From contig NZ_JAFBFD010000007.1 of the NCBI RefSeq assembly GCF_016909125.1, positions 1 through 64,000 on the forward strand: a DNA stretch of 64,000 nt. The letters are read 5' to 3'. Below the pieces are notes generated by a model. It was not told the origin of the DNA, did no database searches, and saw only the letters and a program-made list of their open reading frames with translations. The position numbers and the translations under genes were made by a program. This document shows positions 11,436-19,896 of this stretch, piece by piece; positions within the stretch are counted from its first letter, which is position 1, and the number at the start of each line of letters is the position of its first letter. Origin of the DNA: Enterococcus lemanii (GTDB lineage: Bacteria; Bacillota; Bacilli; Lactobacillales; Enterococcaceae).

Positions 11436-14400
11436 TTATTCTTCGGTTGCTTCTAAAGCGGCTGCTTCTTGTTGTGCTTTTTCAGCTGCTTCACGCGCTT
11501 TTTGTTGTTCTGCAAATTTGGTTAATGCGTCAACGGTAATTAAATCATCGTCATCATCGTCCATATCACGCAGCTCAATTTCTTGTTCATCGATATCGAG
11601 AACACGCATATCTAAACCAAGTGATTGTAATTCTTTTACAAGTACGCGGAAAGATTCTGGTACGCCTGGTTTTGGAATTGGTTCACCTTTAACGATGGCT
11701 TCGTATGTTTTCACACGACCGACCACGTCATCGGATTTATACGTTAAGATTTCTTGTAAAGTATAAGCAGCACCGTATGCTTCAAGGGCCCAAACTTCCA
11801 TCTCACCAAAACGTTGTCCCCCAAATTGGGCTTTTCCTCCAAGCGGTTGTTGTGTGACAAGTGAGTATGGTCCAATTGAACGGGCATGTAATTTATCATC
11901 AACCATGTGGGCTAATTTAATCATGTACATGACTCCGACAGAAATACGGCCATCAAATGGTTCACCGGTACGACCATCATAAAGCACCGTTTTCGCGTCA
12001 CTTGCAAGACCTGCTTCACGAACGGTCTCCCAAACATCTTCATCGCTTGCACCATCAAAAACGGGTGTCGCAATGTGAATGCCCAGTGCCCGAGCAGCCA
12101 TTCCTAAATGTAACTCTAATACTTGCCCAATGTTCATCCGTGAAGGTACCCCTAGAGGATTTAACATGATGTCAACTGGTGTGCCATCTGGTAAGAAAGG
12201 CATGTCTTCTTCTGGCATAATGCGAGAGACAACCCCTTTGTTTCCGTGACGGCCGGCCATTTTATCCCCTTCATTGATTTTACGTTTTTGAACAATGTAA
12301 ACACGAACTAACATATTTACACCTGGTGACAATTCATCGCCTGCTTCACGCGTAAAGATTTTCACGTCATGAACGATTCCGCCTCCACCGTGTGGTACAC
12401 GTAAAGAAGTATCGCGGACTTCACGAGCTTTTTCACCAAAGATTGCATGTAATAAGCGCTCTTCCGCTGAAAGTTCGGTCACGCCTTTTGGTGTCACTTT
12501 ACCGACAAGCAAATCGCCGTCTTTTACTTCCGCACCGATGCGGATAATACCCATTTCGTCTAAGTTTTTCAGTGCGTCTTCCCCAACGTTTGGAATTTCA
12601 CGCGTAATTTCTTCTGGGCCTAATTTGGTGTCACGTGCTTCTGATTCGTATTCTTCAATATGAACAGAAGTATACACATCATCTTTCACTAGACGACGGC
12701 TCATAATAATCGCATCTTCATAGTTGTACCCTTCCCAAGTCATAAAGGCAACTAAGACGTTTTGACCTAAAGCCATTTCGCCACATTCCATTGACGGTCC
12801 ATCGGCTAAGATATCGCCTTTTTCAACGGCTTCACCTAATTCAACTAATGGGCGTTGGTTATAACTGGTTCCTGAGTTTGAACGGCGGAATTTCGTTACT
12901 GGATACGCATCTAACGTCCCATTGTCGCGGCGAACGCGAACTTCTTGTGCATCCACGTATTCAACGATTCCGTCTGCCTTACATAATAAAGCGGAACCCG
13001 AGTCATGGGCAGATTTATATTCCATTCCAGTACCAATCCATGGTGCTTTTGGATTAATCAGTGGTACGGCTTGACGCTGCATGTTGGCACCCATTAGGGC
13101 ACGGTTGGAGTCATCGTTTTCTAAGAATGGGATACAAGCTGTTGCGACTGCGACTACTTGTTTTGGTGAAACGTCCATGTAGTCGACTTTATCAATCGTT
13201 ACTTCTAAGTTTTCACTCGTTAAACGGGCCATAACGACTTCTTCAGCAAACGTACCATCTTCATTTAACAAGCTATTGGCTTGGGCAACAACGTAATGGT
13301 CTTCAATATCTGCGGTTAAGTAATCGATTTGGTTCGTTACCTGACCAGTTTCACGATCCACACGACGGTACGGTGTTTCGATAAAACCATAACGGTTCAC
13401 TTTCGCATAAGAAGCCAGTGAGTTAATTAACCCAATGTTTGGTCCTTCAGGCGTTTCAATCGGACACATACGGCCATAGTGAGAATAGTGAACGTCTCGG
13501 ACTTCATAACCCGCACGATCTCGCGTTAAACCACCAGGTCCTAAGGCTGAAAGACGACGTTTGTGGGTCAATTCCCCTAATGGGTTCGTTTGATCCATGA
13601 ACTGTGACAACTGAGAAGAACCAAAGAATTCTTTGATACTTGCAACAACTGGACGAATATTAATTAATTGTTGTGGCGTAATTGTTTCACTGTCTTGGAT
13701 GGTCATTCTTTCTCGAACAACTCGCTCCATCCGTGACAATCCAATTCTAAATTGGTTTTGTAACAACTCACCAACTGAACGGATGCGGCGGTTTCCTAAG
13801 TGGTCGATATCATCAACATTGCCGATACCTTCCATTAAGTTTAAGAAATAGCTCATTGATGAAATGATGTCTGCTGGACGAACTGTCCGAACATCGTCAC
13901 TTGGATAAGCATTCCCAATCACGTTCACTTCACGTTCTGGGTCTCTTGGTGAGAAGACTTTAATCACTTGAACCGTCATTGGTTCTGTGACAACGGCATC
14001 TTCACTTGGATAGTAAGTCACAGAATTTAAGCCATTATTGATTGCTTCTGCTAACGTATCCATTACTTGGTGTGTTAAAACAGTCCCTTTTTCTGCTAAA
14101 ATTTCGCCGGTTTCTGGATCGACTAACGTTTCAGCTAAAGTTAAGTTTAATAAACGTGTTTTTAGATCTAATTTTTTGTTGACTTTATAACGACCAACAG
14201 CGGCTAAATCATAACGACGTGGGTCAAAGAAACGGGCCGTTAATAAGTTACGTGAACTATCGGCTGTTTTTGGCTCGCCTGGGCGTAGACGCTCATAAAT
14301 GTCTTTTAACCCTTCTTCAGTACGAGAATCGCTGGCATTTTTATGTAAATCTTTTTCAATCGTATTGCGTAACGATTCACTATCGCCAAAAATTTCAAAA

Positions 14401-15020
14401 ATCGTATCATCCGAACCAAAACCTAATGCACGAACAAGCACCGTTAATGGAATTTTACGGGTACGGTCAATTCGAACATAAGAAATGTCTTTGGCATCTG
14501 TTTCCATTTCTAACCAAGCACCGCGGTTTGGAATCACAGTTGAACCAAAACCTTCTTTGCCGTTTTTATCGGTTTTCCCATGGAAGTAAACCCCTGGTGA
14601 ACGAACTAACTGAGAAACGATTACTCGTTCTGCCCCATTAATAATGAACGTTCCTTGTTCAGTCATTAAGGGAAAATCACCAAAGAAAACTTCTTGGGCT
14701 TTTAATTCACCTGTTTCGCGGTTCATCAAACGTAAGGTTACATGTAAAGGAGCCGAATAATTGGCGTCATGTGCGCGCGCTTCTTCGACTGTATACTTTG
14801 GTGTCTTTAACTCATAATCGACAAACTCCAACGATAAATTGCCATTAAAATCATCAATCGGTAAAACATCTTCAAACATTTCTCGCAAGCCTTCATCTAA
14901 GAACCATTGATAAGAGTCTGTTTGAATTTCAATTAAGTTTGGTAATTCCAATACTTCACTGATTCGTGCGAAACTTCTACGTTCGCGATGCTTTCCGTAT
15001 TTTACTACGTGTCCAGCCAA
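11436..15020 (-). CDS. rpoB: RNA polymerase subunit beta
   Basis: This is the 1194-residue beta subunit. It is highly similar to enterococcal RpoB along its length, including the rifampicin-pocket segment ([20 protein letters not shown] ... [12 protein letters not shown]), which carries the usual wild-type residues as far as I can judge. The start is probably TTG at 15020 ([11 protein letters not shown]): GAGGTG is 6 nt upstream, while a GTG at 15029 overlaps that site. The end of the protein is acidic and alanine/glutamate rich (DMDDDDDD, then a [11 protein letters not shown]-type tail). It is transcribed from the promoter at 15253-15281 through a leader of about 225 nt. Confidence 0.98.
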   Translation of the reverse strand: MAGHVVKYGKHRERRSFARISEVLELPNLIEIQTDSYQWFLDEGLREMFEDVLPIDDFNGNLSLEFVDYELKTPKYTVEEARAHDANYSAPLHVTLRLMNRETGELKAQEVFFGDFPLMTEQGTFIINGAERVIVSQLVRSPGVYFHGKTDKNGKEGFGSTVIPNRGAWLEMETDAKDISYVRIDRTRKIPLTVLVRALGFGSDDTIFEIFGDSESLRNTIEKDLHKNASDSRTEEGLKDIYERLRPGEPKTADSSRNLLTARFFDPRRYDLAAVGRYKVNKKLDLKTRLLNLTLAETLVDPETGEILAEKGTVLTHQVMDTLAEAINNGLNSVTYYPSEDAVVTEPMTVQVIKVFSPRDPEREVNVIGNAYPSDDVRTVRPADIISSMSYFLNLMEGIGNVDDIDHLGNRRIRSVGELLQNQFRIGLSRMERVVRERMTIQDSETITPQQLINIRPVVASIKEFFGSSQLSQFMDQTNPLGELTHKRRLSALGPGGLTRDRAGYEVRDVHYSHYGRMCPIETPEGPNIGLINSLASYAKVNRYGFIETPYRRVDRETGQVTNQIDYLTADIEDHYVVAQANSLLNEDGTFAEEVVMARLTSENLEVTIDKVDYMDVSPKQVVAVATACIPFLENDDSNRALMGANMQRQAVPLINPKAPWIGTGMEYKSAHDSGSALLCKADGIVEYVDAQEVRVRRDNGTLDAYPVTKFRRSNSGTSYNQRPLVELGEAVEKGDILADGPSMECGEMALGQNVLVAFMTWEGYNYEDAIIMSRRLVKDDVYTSVHIEEYESEARDTKLGPEEITREIPNVGEDALKNLDEMGIIRIGAEVKDGDLLVGKVTPKGVTELSAEERLLHAIFGEKAREVRDTSLRVPHGGGGIVHDVKIFTREAGDELSPGVNMLVRVYIVQKRKINEGDKMAGRHGNKGVVSRIMPEEDMPFLPDGTPVDIMLNPLGVPSRMNIGQVLELHLGMAARALGIHIATPVFDGASDEDVWETVREAGLASDAKTVLYDGRTGEPFDGRISVGVMYMIKLAHMVDDKLHARSIGPYSLVTQQPLGGKAQFGGQRFGEMEVWALEAYGAAYTLQEILTYKSDDVVGRVKTYEAIVKGEPIPKPGVPESFRVLVKELQSLGLDMRVLDIDEQEIELRDMDDDDDDLITVDALTKFAEQQKAREAAEKAQQEAAALEATEE

Positions 15021-15078
15021 GCTCTTCACCTCTTCTAAAAAATCTTTCTAAAAACCTATCCGACATTATTTCTTTTTT

Positions 15079-15103
15079 GTTACAAATATTAAATATGTGT
15101 AAC
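15079..15103. repeat. palindrome in rpoB leader
   Basis: GTTACA and TGTAAC half-sites are separated by 13 bp of A/T-rich, partly symmetrical sequence. It lies about 60 bp before the rpoB start, inside the predicted leader. It could be a protein site or a leader hairpin; nothing identifies it. Confidence 0.35.
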
Positions 15104-15252
15104 ATCGAACATTTTTTACGGCATTTAGGCAAAAAAAAACCAAAAATAGCGACGCCTTCTGGGGAAGTAACTACTTTTGTTCCTTATTTGCTTGCCGGAA
15201 CGGACAATATTTCGTTCCTGCTCGTTTTTTTAGATAGTTTTTGCAACTCCTT

Positions 15253-15281
15253 ATTATACACATCAACTGCTCATTCGTCAA
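15253..15281 (-). promoter_or_regulatory. rpoB promoter
   Basis: On the minus strand, TTGACG and TATAAT are 17 bp apart with a TGTG extension before the -10. This is one of the strongest promoters in the window. Transcription should start near 15246, leaving a leader of roughly 225 nt with a GGAACG/CGTTCC hairpin near 15198-15219. Confidence 0.85.
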
Positions 15282-15383
15282 GTATTTTTTCGCGGTGTTT
15301 TCAGCAAAAACTCATTTCATTTTCAACTCTTTCTATCTTTCATCGTTTTTTTGTCTGTTCGCTTTTTTTACGACGAAAGCCCC

Positions 15384-15412
15384 TTGTTTGTCGTTCTTAA
15401 AAACTCTATACT
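15384..15412 (+). promoter_or_regulatory. birA promoter
   Basis: TTGTTT and TATACT are separated by exactly 17 bp. The -10 ends 35 bp before the birA TTG codon. It is divergent from the rpoB promoter, about 100 bp away. Confidence 0.7.
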
Positions 15413-15447
15413 TAAGCAATGATTATTTCAAAAAGGGAGTGAGTTTT

Positions 15448-16407
15448 TTGAAGGGTACGAAAGAAAGAGTTTTGCAATTGTTAAAACACTCGAATACCAT
15501 TCTTTCTGGTGAAACCATCGCCCAACAACTGCACGTTTCACGTACGGCCATTTGGAAAGCGATTCGTGAATTAGAGAGAATTGGCTACAAGATTGAACAT
15601 TTAGCCAACGGGTATCGTTTTATCCAGTCCAACCTTTTAGAAGCCGAAGAAATTAGTTTTGAACATTTACCAGTCAATCAAATCTTTATTACGAAAGAAA
15701 CCCAATCAACGATGAAGTTAGCTAAAATAGCCGCCATGGACCAACACGCCACTCCGGCCCTTTTTTTAGCAGAGACACAGTCCGGCGGGCATGGCCGTTT
15801 CGCGCGTCCTTTCTTTTCGCCACCTGGTCAAATTTATATGACGCTTTTACTAAAGGCAAATCAATCCTTTGCTGAATTACCGCAATACACCATTTTAGCA
15901 GCCGTCGCTGTTGCCCTGGCCATTGATGAAGTGACCGGGAAAAACTGTAGTATTAAATGGGTCAATGATATCTTTTTAGATCAGAAAAAAGTTTGTGGGA
16001 TTTTATCTGAAGCAACTAGTGACTTTGAATCGGGCCAAATTTCTTACGTAACGATTGGCATTGGTTTAAACTTTTGCTTGAAACAAACGGACTTCCCAAT
16101 CGAATTACAAGAAAAAGTGACCGCTCTTTTTTCAGACACAGAACCAACGATTACGCGCAACGAACTCATTCAAAAAATTTGGCAAAACTTTTTTGAACTC
16201 ATTGACGGCTTACCCGATCAATCCTACTTAGAGTATTACCGCCGCAAGTCGTTTGTTTTAGGCAAAGTGGTGCGTTTTACCCAGCAAGGACAAGACTACA
16301 CCGGTAAAGCAGTTGCCATTTCAGCGCAAGGGGAACTCATTGTCGAAACCGCTGACGGGCAAAAAATACTTTCTTCTGGCGAGATTAGTTTAAGTCAAAT
16401 TGGCTAG
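15448..16407 (+). CDS. birA: bifunctional biotin-protein ligase / biotin repressor
   Basis: This 319-residue protein activates biotin with ATP and attaches it to carboxylase carrier domains; in its biotinyl-AMP form it represses biotin genes. An N-terminal winged helix (RVLQLLKHS ... HVSRTAIWKAIRELE, residues 6-45) shows it is the bifunctional type. The ligase domain has SGGHGRFARPFFSP and the KWVNDI motif, followed by a C-terminal SH3-like domain. The TTG start has AAGGGAG upstream, and the promoter at 15384-15412 rules out the longer open frame beginning at 15241. Its likely target is the perfect operator at 24241-24287 ahead of bioB. Confidence 0.95.
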   Translation: MKGTKERVLQLLKHSNTILSGETIAQQLHVSRTAIWKAIRELERIGYKIEHLANGYRFIQSNLLEAEEISFEHLPVNQIFITKETQSTMKLAKIAAMDQHATPALFLAETQSGGHGRFARPFFSPPGQIYMTLLLKANQSFAELPQYTILAAVAVALAIDEVTGKNCSIKWVNDIFLDQKKVCGILSEATSDFESGQISYVTIGIGLNFCLKQTDFPIELQEKVTALFSDTEPTITRNELIQKIWQNFFELIDGLPDQSYLEYYRRKSFVLGKVVRFTQQGQDYTGKAVAISAQGELIVETADGQKILSSGEISLSQIG

Positions 16408-16410
16408 ATC

Positions 16411-16497
16411 AAAAAACAAGCATGCTTTGAAGTGATCCCCAATAGTTAGACCAAAAATCTAACTTAGGGGGCGCACTTCAAAGCATGCTCGTTTTTT
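16411..16497. terminator. long bidirectional terminator between birA and dmkA
   Basis: An 87-bp region folds almost end to end. Outer arms with GCATGCTTTGAAGTG pair across an inner CCCC/GGGG and TAGTTAGA/TCTAACTTA stem. Both outer ends carry runs of A or T, so it should stop both birA and the convergent dmkA. It is longer than the other terminators here. Confidence 0.8.
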
Positions 16498-17464
16498 ATT
16501 TAAATTGTTGCCACAAAAGAGTTAGCATTAAACCAATGAAATAACTACTATTAAATAAGATTAAATTTTTAATGCCATAGCCAAAACTCCTTGGATGAGG
16601 CAGACTTGCTTCGTGTTCTTTTAGATTTTGATGAATTTTTGGTATGGTGAAAAGGGTGATTAAAATCGGCCAAGCGTATAATCCAAAGGCTAACCCCAGT
16701 AAAATAACTGCGTAACAACTATACATCATCCCTTGGAATAAGCGGATGCCTTTTGAACGACCAATATAGTAAACCAATGTATAGCGATGATTTTTAATAT
16801 CCGTTTCTAAATCACGCAAATTATTTGCAAGCATTAAATTAGCAATCGTAAAGACCATTGGCAACGACGCTAAAAAAATGGCTAAAATCTGCCACATGTG
16901 ACCGGTAAATAAAAACGTGCCTGCTTTAAAATCAAGCATTAAATCATAAATTGGCTGCGCCGTCGTATTAATGTAAAGAACGATGGCAAAAATCCCTAAG
17001 CCCATTGTGACACCACTAAAGACTTCGCCCAAAGGCATCCGTGACAGCGGAATCGGACCAAACGTATAAAAAATACCAATAAAACAAACAAGAGCCCCCA
17101 TTATCAGTAATAACCAGCCCGTTCGATAACTTAAAATTAAGCCAATGATTAAAGTAAATAAAATCATGCCGATAATCATCCAACCAACTTTTTTAGCGGA
17201 CAAATTTTCTCGCCCGATAACATTGTTTTCATATTTATATGTTTTTGATTTAGCTTTTTGATAGTCCATTAAGTTGTTGATGGCGGTCGTTGCCATATCA
17301 AAGACGAACATCCCTACGAAAAACAAAAACGTGTTGAACCACTGCACTTGTTGAAAATAAGTGAGCGAAAAGGCCACGCCAATAAAAAAAGGAAATAAAC
17401 TGGCAATTTTGGTTTTTATTTCAACGACTTCTAAAAATACTTTTACATTCATTCTTTTTTTCAA
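16496..17464 (-). CDS. dmkA: demethylmenaquinone-forming prenyltransferase (UbiA/MenA family)
   Basis: This is a 322-residue polytopic membrane protein of the UbiA family, which joins a polyprenyl chain to dihydroxynaphthoate. The two Asp-rich prenyl-diphosphate sites are visible: NNLMDYQKAKSK (near residue 70) and NNLRDLETDIKN (near residue 215), with about eight membrane spans. It abuts fmnB: the fmnB stop is at 17465 and translation begins at a TTG at 17464, with GAGG just upstream, or at an ATG at 17452. Location beside fmnB, pplA, ndh2, eetA, eetB and dmkB identifies it as DmkA of the Listeria-type EET locus rather than the general respiratory MenA. That assignment is by synteny. Confidence 0.88.
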   Translation of the reverse strand: MKKRMNVKVFLEVVEIKTKIASLFPFFIGVAFSLTYFQQVQWFNTFLFFVGMFVFDMATTAINNLMDYQKAKSKTYKYENNVIGRENLSAKKVGWMIIGMILFTLIIGLILSYRTGWLLLIMGALVCFIGIFYTFGPIPLSRMPLGEVFSGVTMGLGIFAIVLYINTTAQPIYDLMLDFKAGTFLFTGHMWQILAIFLASLPMVFTIANLMLANNLRDLETDIKNHRYTLVYYIGRSKGIRLFQGMMYSCYAVILLGLAFGLYAWPILITLFTIPKIHQNLKEHEASLPHPRSFGYGIKNLILFNSSYFIGLMLTLLWQQFK

Positions 17465-18559
17465 TTACTCCTCTTCTGCCATTTGATACTCGGAATCTGG
17501 GTTTAATTTAAAGTTTTCTTTTAATCCTTTGGTCACATAAACTTTGCCTTCATGGGTAATAAAAATCGCTTGGGTCCCTGTTGTTGCTTGCTCTTCGACA
17601 AATTTAATGCCTTCTTCTAATCCTTTGGCAAAAATCAAGGTCGTCAATGCATCACCATCCATGGAATGCTCGGTAATCACTGAGACGCTCGCTAGATCAT
17701 TATCCACTGGATACCCCGTCTTCGTATCAAAAAGATGATGGTATTTTACGCCGTCGAGTTCTAAGTAACGCTCATAAATTCCTGAAGTAACGACCGTTTT
17801 ATCCGTCACTTCGACCGAACCGATTACTGTACCACGAGCATCATTTGGATCTTGAATCCCAACATTCCAAGGTTTGTCGTCCCCGCGATAGCTATGACCA
17901 ATCACTAAAATATTGCCGCCTAAATCAACAATCCCTGAAGTAACCCCTTCTTTTTTTAATACATCAGCGACTTCATCCGCAATATAACCTTTCGCAATCG
18001 CGCCCAAATCGATAATCATCCCAGGTTCTTCTAAATAAACAGACTTGGCTTCGTCATTTAATTGGACTTTATTGTAATCAAGTTTAGTCAATGCTTCATC
18101 AATTTCAGCCTGACTTGGCTTTCTTGCATCGTCAAAACCAATCCGCCACAGTTGAGTAATGGCACCGATGACTAAATTGAACGCCCCTTTTGATTGGACA
18201 CTATACTCTTTAGCGGTTTTCACTAAATCATAAACATCTGCTGAAACCACGACCGGTTCAATGCCGGCTTTTTCATTAATCGCATCAATTTCAGAACCAC
18301 TTTCATTAATTGTGATTTTATCTCCTAGTTCACGCATTTTAGCAAAAGCTGGCGTTAATGCTTCTTTTTTCCCTTCATTATAAACACTTAAACGCGTGTA
18401 CGTTCCTAGTAAGAATTCTTCTTGGCGGTAAGGGTCACTACGCATCCCTTCTGCTATTTCAGGTTGGTCCGAACTTGTTGTTGCTTGTTTCTTACTACAA
18501 GCACTCAAGCCTAAACCTAATGTTGCTACTGCTACGAGTAATATGATTCTCTTCTTCAT
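17465..18559 (-). CDS. fmnB: FMN transferase, ApbE-like lipoprotein
   Basis: This 364-residue ApbE-family protein transfers FMN from FAD onto a threonine of extracellular flavoproteins. It has a lipoprotein signal (LGLSAC lipobox) after a positively charged start, so it acts outside the membrane. Family features include the GAIAKGYIADE segment, DLGGNILVIG, the HHLFDTKTGYP motif and the metal-binding DGDALTT stretch. The ATG at 18559 has GAGGG 8 nt upstream; a much longer open frame would bury the signal peptide. Its natural substrate is very likely PplA, encoded just upstream. A terminator lies between the two genes, so fmnB-dmkA is either read through from pplA or has its own weak promoter. 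Confidence 0.93.
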   Translation of the reverse strand: MKKRIILLVAVATLGLGLSACSKKQATTSSDQPEIAEGMRSDPYRQEEFLLGTYTRLSVYNEGKKEALTPAFAKMRELGDKITINESGSEIDAINEKAGIEPVVVSADVYDLVKTAKEYSVQSKGAFNLVIGAITQLWRIGFDDARKPSQAEIDEALTKLDYNKVQLNDEAKSVYLEEPGMIIDLGAIAKGYIADEVADVLKKEGVTSGIVDLGGNILVIGHSYRGDDKPWNVGIQDPNDARGTVIGSVEVTDKTVVTSGIYERYLELDGVKYHHLFDTKTGYPVDNDLASVSVITEHSMDGDALTTLIFAKGLEEGIKFVEEQATTGTQAIFITHEGKVYVTKGLKENFKLNPDSEYQMAEEE

Positions 18560-18663
18560 TTGTTCATCCCTCAAATAATTATTTGTTTTTTCTATCATAA
18601 CTTTTTTTTGAAAAATTAGAAAGTCTCTCTTTTTTTCCTTAAATAAAGTTTCAATTTTTAAGT

Positions 18664-18703
18664 AAAAAAGAGAAGTCAAACAAATGAATGTCTGACTTCT
18701 CTT
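18664..18703 (-). terminator. terminator after pplA
   Basis: On the minus strand, AGAGAAGTCA pairs with TGACTTCTCT, followed by six T residues. It lies between the pplA stop and fmnB, so full transcription of fmnB-dmkA from the pplA promoter would need read-through. Confidence 0.8.
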
Positions 18704-18717
18704 GTTAAATCAATAAA

Positions 18718-19635
18718 TTATTGGACTGGGTTGTCAATTGTGATTGTTTCAGTATCACCGTTTTGAGCAGCATTTAATAATTGTTGTGCATAAATAACAA
18801 ATGCATCAAAACTATGTGTTGCGCCTGAAACCACATCTAAGTTTGTTGGTGCGCCATCTTCTGCTTTCATTTCTTCTACAAAGATTTTGTTAAATTCTGG
18901 AATGAACGTTTCTGGTGCGATACCCGCTTTTTCTTTCATCATTTCGTTGTATTCCGCGTTGTCAACTTTTGATTCGCCTGCTTCATTTACGTTATCGTAG
19001 TTTGATTCAACGACTTGGCCATCTTTTACGACAATTGAAAAGACAACACGGTAATCATTGTTGTAGTTTGTTTCTTCTAATGTGTACGTACCGTCTTTTA
19101 ATTCACCACCGTTTTTAATAACGATTGTTTCAGTGTTCCCTGCTTGAGCTGCTTGAATTAATTGTTGTGCGTAGTTTTGGAAAGCGCGGAATGAGTGCGT
19201 TGCGCCTGAAATTACTTCAATGTTTACTGGATTTTGTGCAGCGATTAAAGCTTCGTTAAATGCTGGAATAAATTCTTCTGGGCCAATTCCTGCTTTTTCT
19301 ACCATCATTTTATTGTAATCTGCATTTTCAACTTTTGATTCGCCTGCTTCATTTAAGTTATCATATTTTGATTCTGCAATTTTACCATCTTTTACAACAA
19401 TTGAGAATACAACGCGGTAGTCATTGCTGTAGTCTGTTTCTTCTAGCGTATAAGTGCCATCTTGTAATGCTACACCCGGCGTTGCTTCTGTTGAAGAGGC
19501 TACGACTTCTGATGATGACGCAGCTGGTGCGCTACTTGATGAGCCCTCTGTTTTGCTATCTGGTGAGCAAGCTCCTAAAACTAATGCTGTAAATGTCAAT
19601 GCGGCAAATCCTACTAAAAATTTTTTTGCTTTCAT
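18718..19635 (-). CDS. pplA: extracellular flavoprotein with two FMN-binding domains
   Basis: This is a 305-residue surface lipoprotein (lipobox LVLGAC, Cys23), with a Ser/Ala/Glu-rich linker at 31-54 and two tandem FMN_bind domains (about 55-172 and 178-301). Each domain has the flavinylation motif SGATHS, at 143-148 and 270-275, so Thr146 and Thr273 should carry covalent FMN attached by FmnB. In Listeria the homologue is the last electron carrier of flavin-based EET, reducing ferric iron or free flavins. The two domains are very alike in sequence, suggesting internal duplication. The start is supported by AAGGGG. It is transcribed from 19697-19724, divergent from ndh2. Confidence 0.93.
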   Translation of the reverse strand: MKAKKFLVGFAALTFTALVLGACSPDSKTEGSSSSAPAASSSEVVASSTEATPGVALQDGTYTLEETDYSNDYRVVFSIVVKDGKIAESKYDNLNEAGESKVENADYNKMMVEKAGIGPEEFIPAFNEALIAAQNPVNIEVISGATHSFRAFQNYAQQLIQAAQAGNTETIVIKNGGELKDGTYTLEETNYNNDYRVVFSIVVKDGQVVESNYDNVNEAGESKVDNAEYNEMMKEKAGIAPETFIPEFNKIFVEEMKAEDGAPTNLDVVSGATHSFDAFVIYAQQLLNAAQNGDTETITIDNPVQ

Positions 19636-19696
19636 ATCAAGATCCCCTTTTCACTTTTCCATTTTTATTCACAAAGATGTTTGTGATTCATTTAAC

Positions 19697-19724
19697 ATTT
19701 TAACGAATTTTCTTAAGATGTCAA
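19697..19724 (-). promoter_or_regulatory. pplA promoter
   Basis: On the minus strand, TTGACA and TAAAAT are separated by 16 bp. The -10 ends about 60 bp upstream of the pplA ATG. Confidence 0.7.
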
Positions 19725-19758
19725 TCCTTTCTAGCAAGAATCTTTTAAAAAAATAAGT

Positions 19759-19796
19759 TTTCACAAAAAATGTTATTTTCAGGATTTTTTGTGAAA
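19759..19796. repeat. 13-bp inverted repeat in divergent EET promoter region
   Basis: TTTCACAAAAAAT at 19759-19771 and its exact complement ATTTTTTGTGAAA at 19784-19796 are separated by 12 bp. The repeat lies between the -35 boxes of the pplA and ndh2 promoters. No stop or T-tail suggests a terminator, so a shared regulator site is plausible. The half-sites TTCACAA and TTGTGAA recall redox-sensor Rex sites, but in the reverse arrangement. Confidence 0.5.
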
Positions 19797-19812
19797 GTTT
19801 CAAACAAAAGCT

Positions 19813-19841
19813 TAGACAAATCCTGTAAAACAAGTTATAAT
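19813..19841 (+). promoter_or_regulatory. ndh2 promoter
   Basis: TAGACA and a consensus TATAAT are separated by exactly 17 bp, about 55 bp upstream of the ndh2 ATG. Confidence 0.75.
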
Positions 19842-19896
19842 TATTAAGATTGTGCACTTATAAACTAATTTATTCTAGAACAAGGGGAGATTTTTA

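Noticed and set aside
15241-15447. 69-codon upstream extension of birA
   Set aside because: The birA promoter (15384-15412) and ribosome site lie inside it, and the added sequence is unlike BirA.
19789-19808. Rex box TTGTGAAAGTTTCAAACAA near ndh2
   Set aside because: The first half-site is good, but the second does not match TTCACAA at the right spacing.
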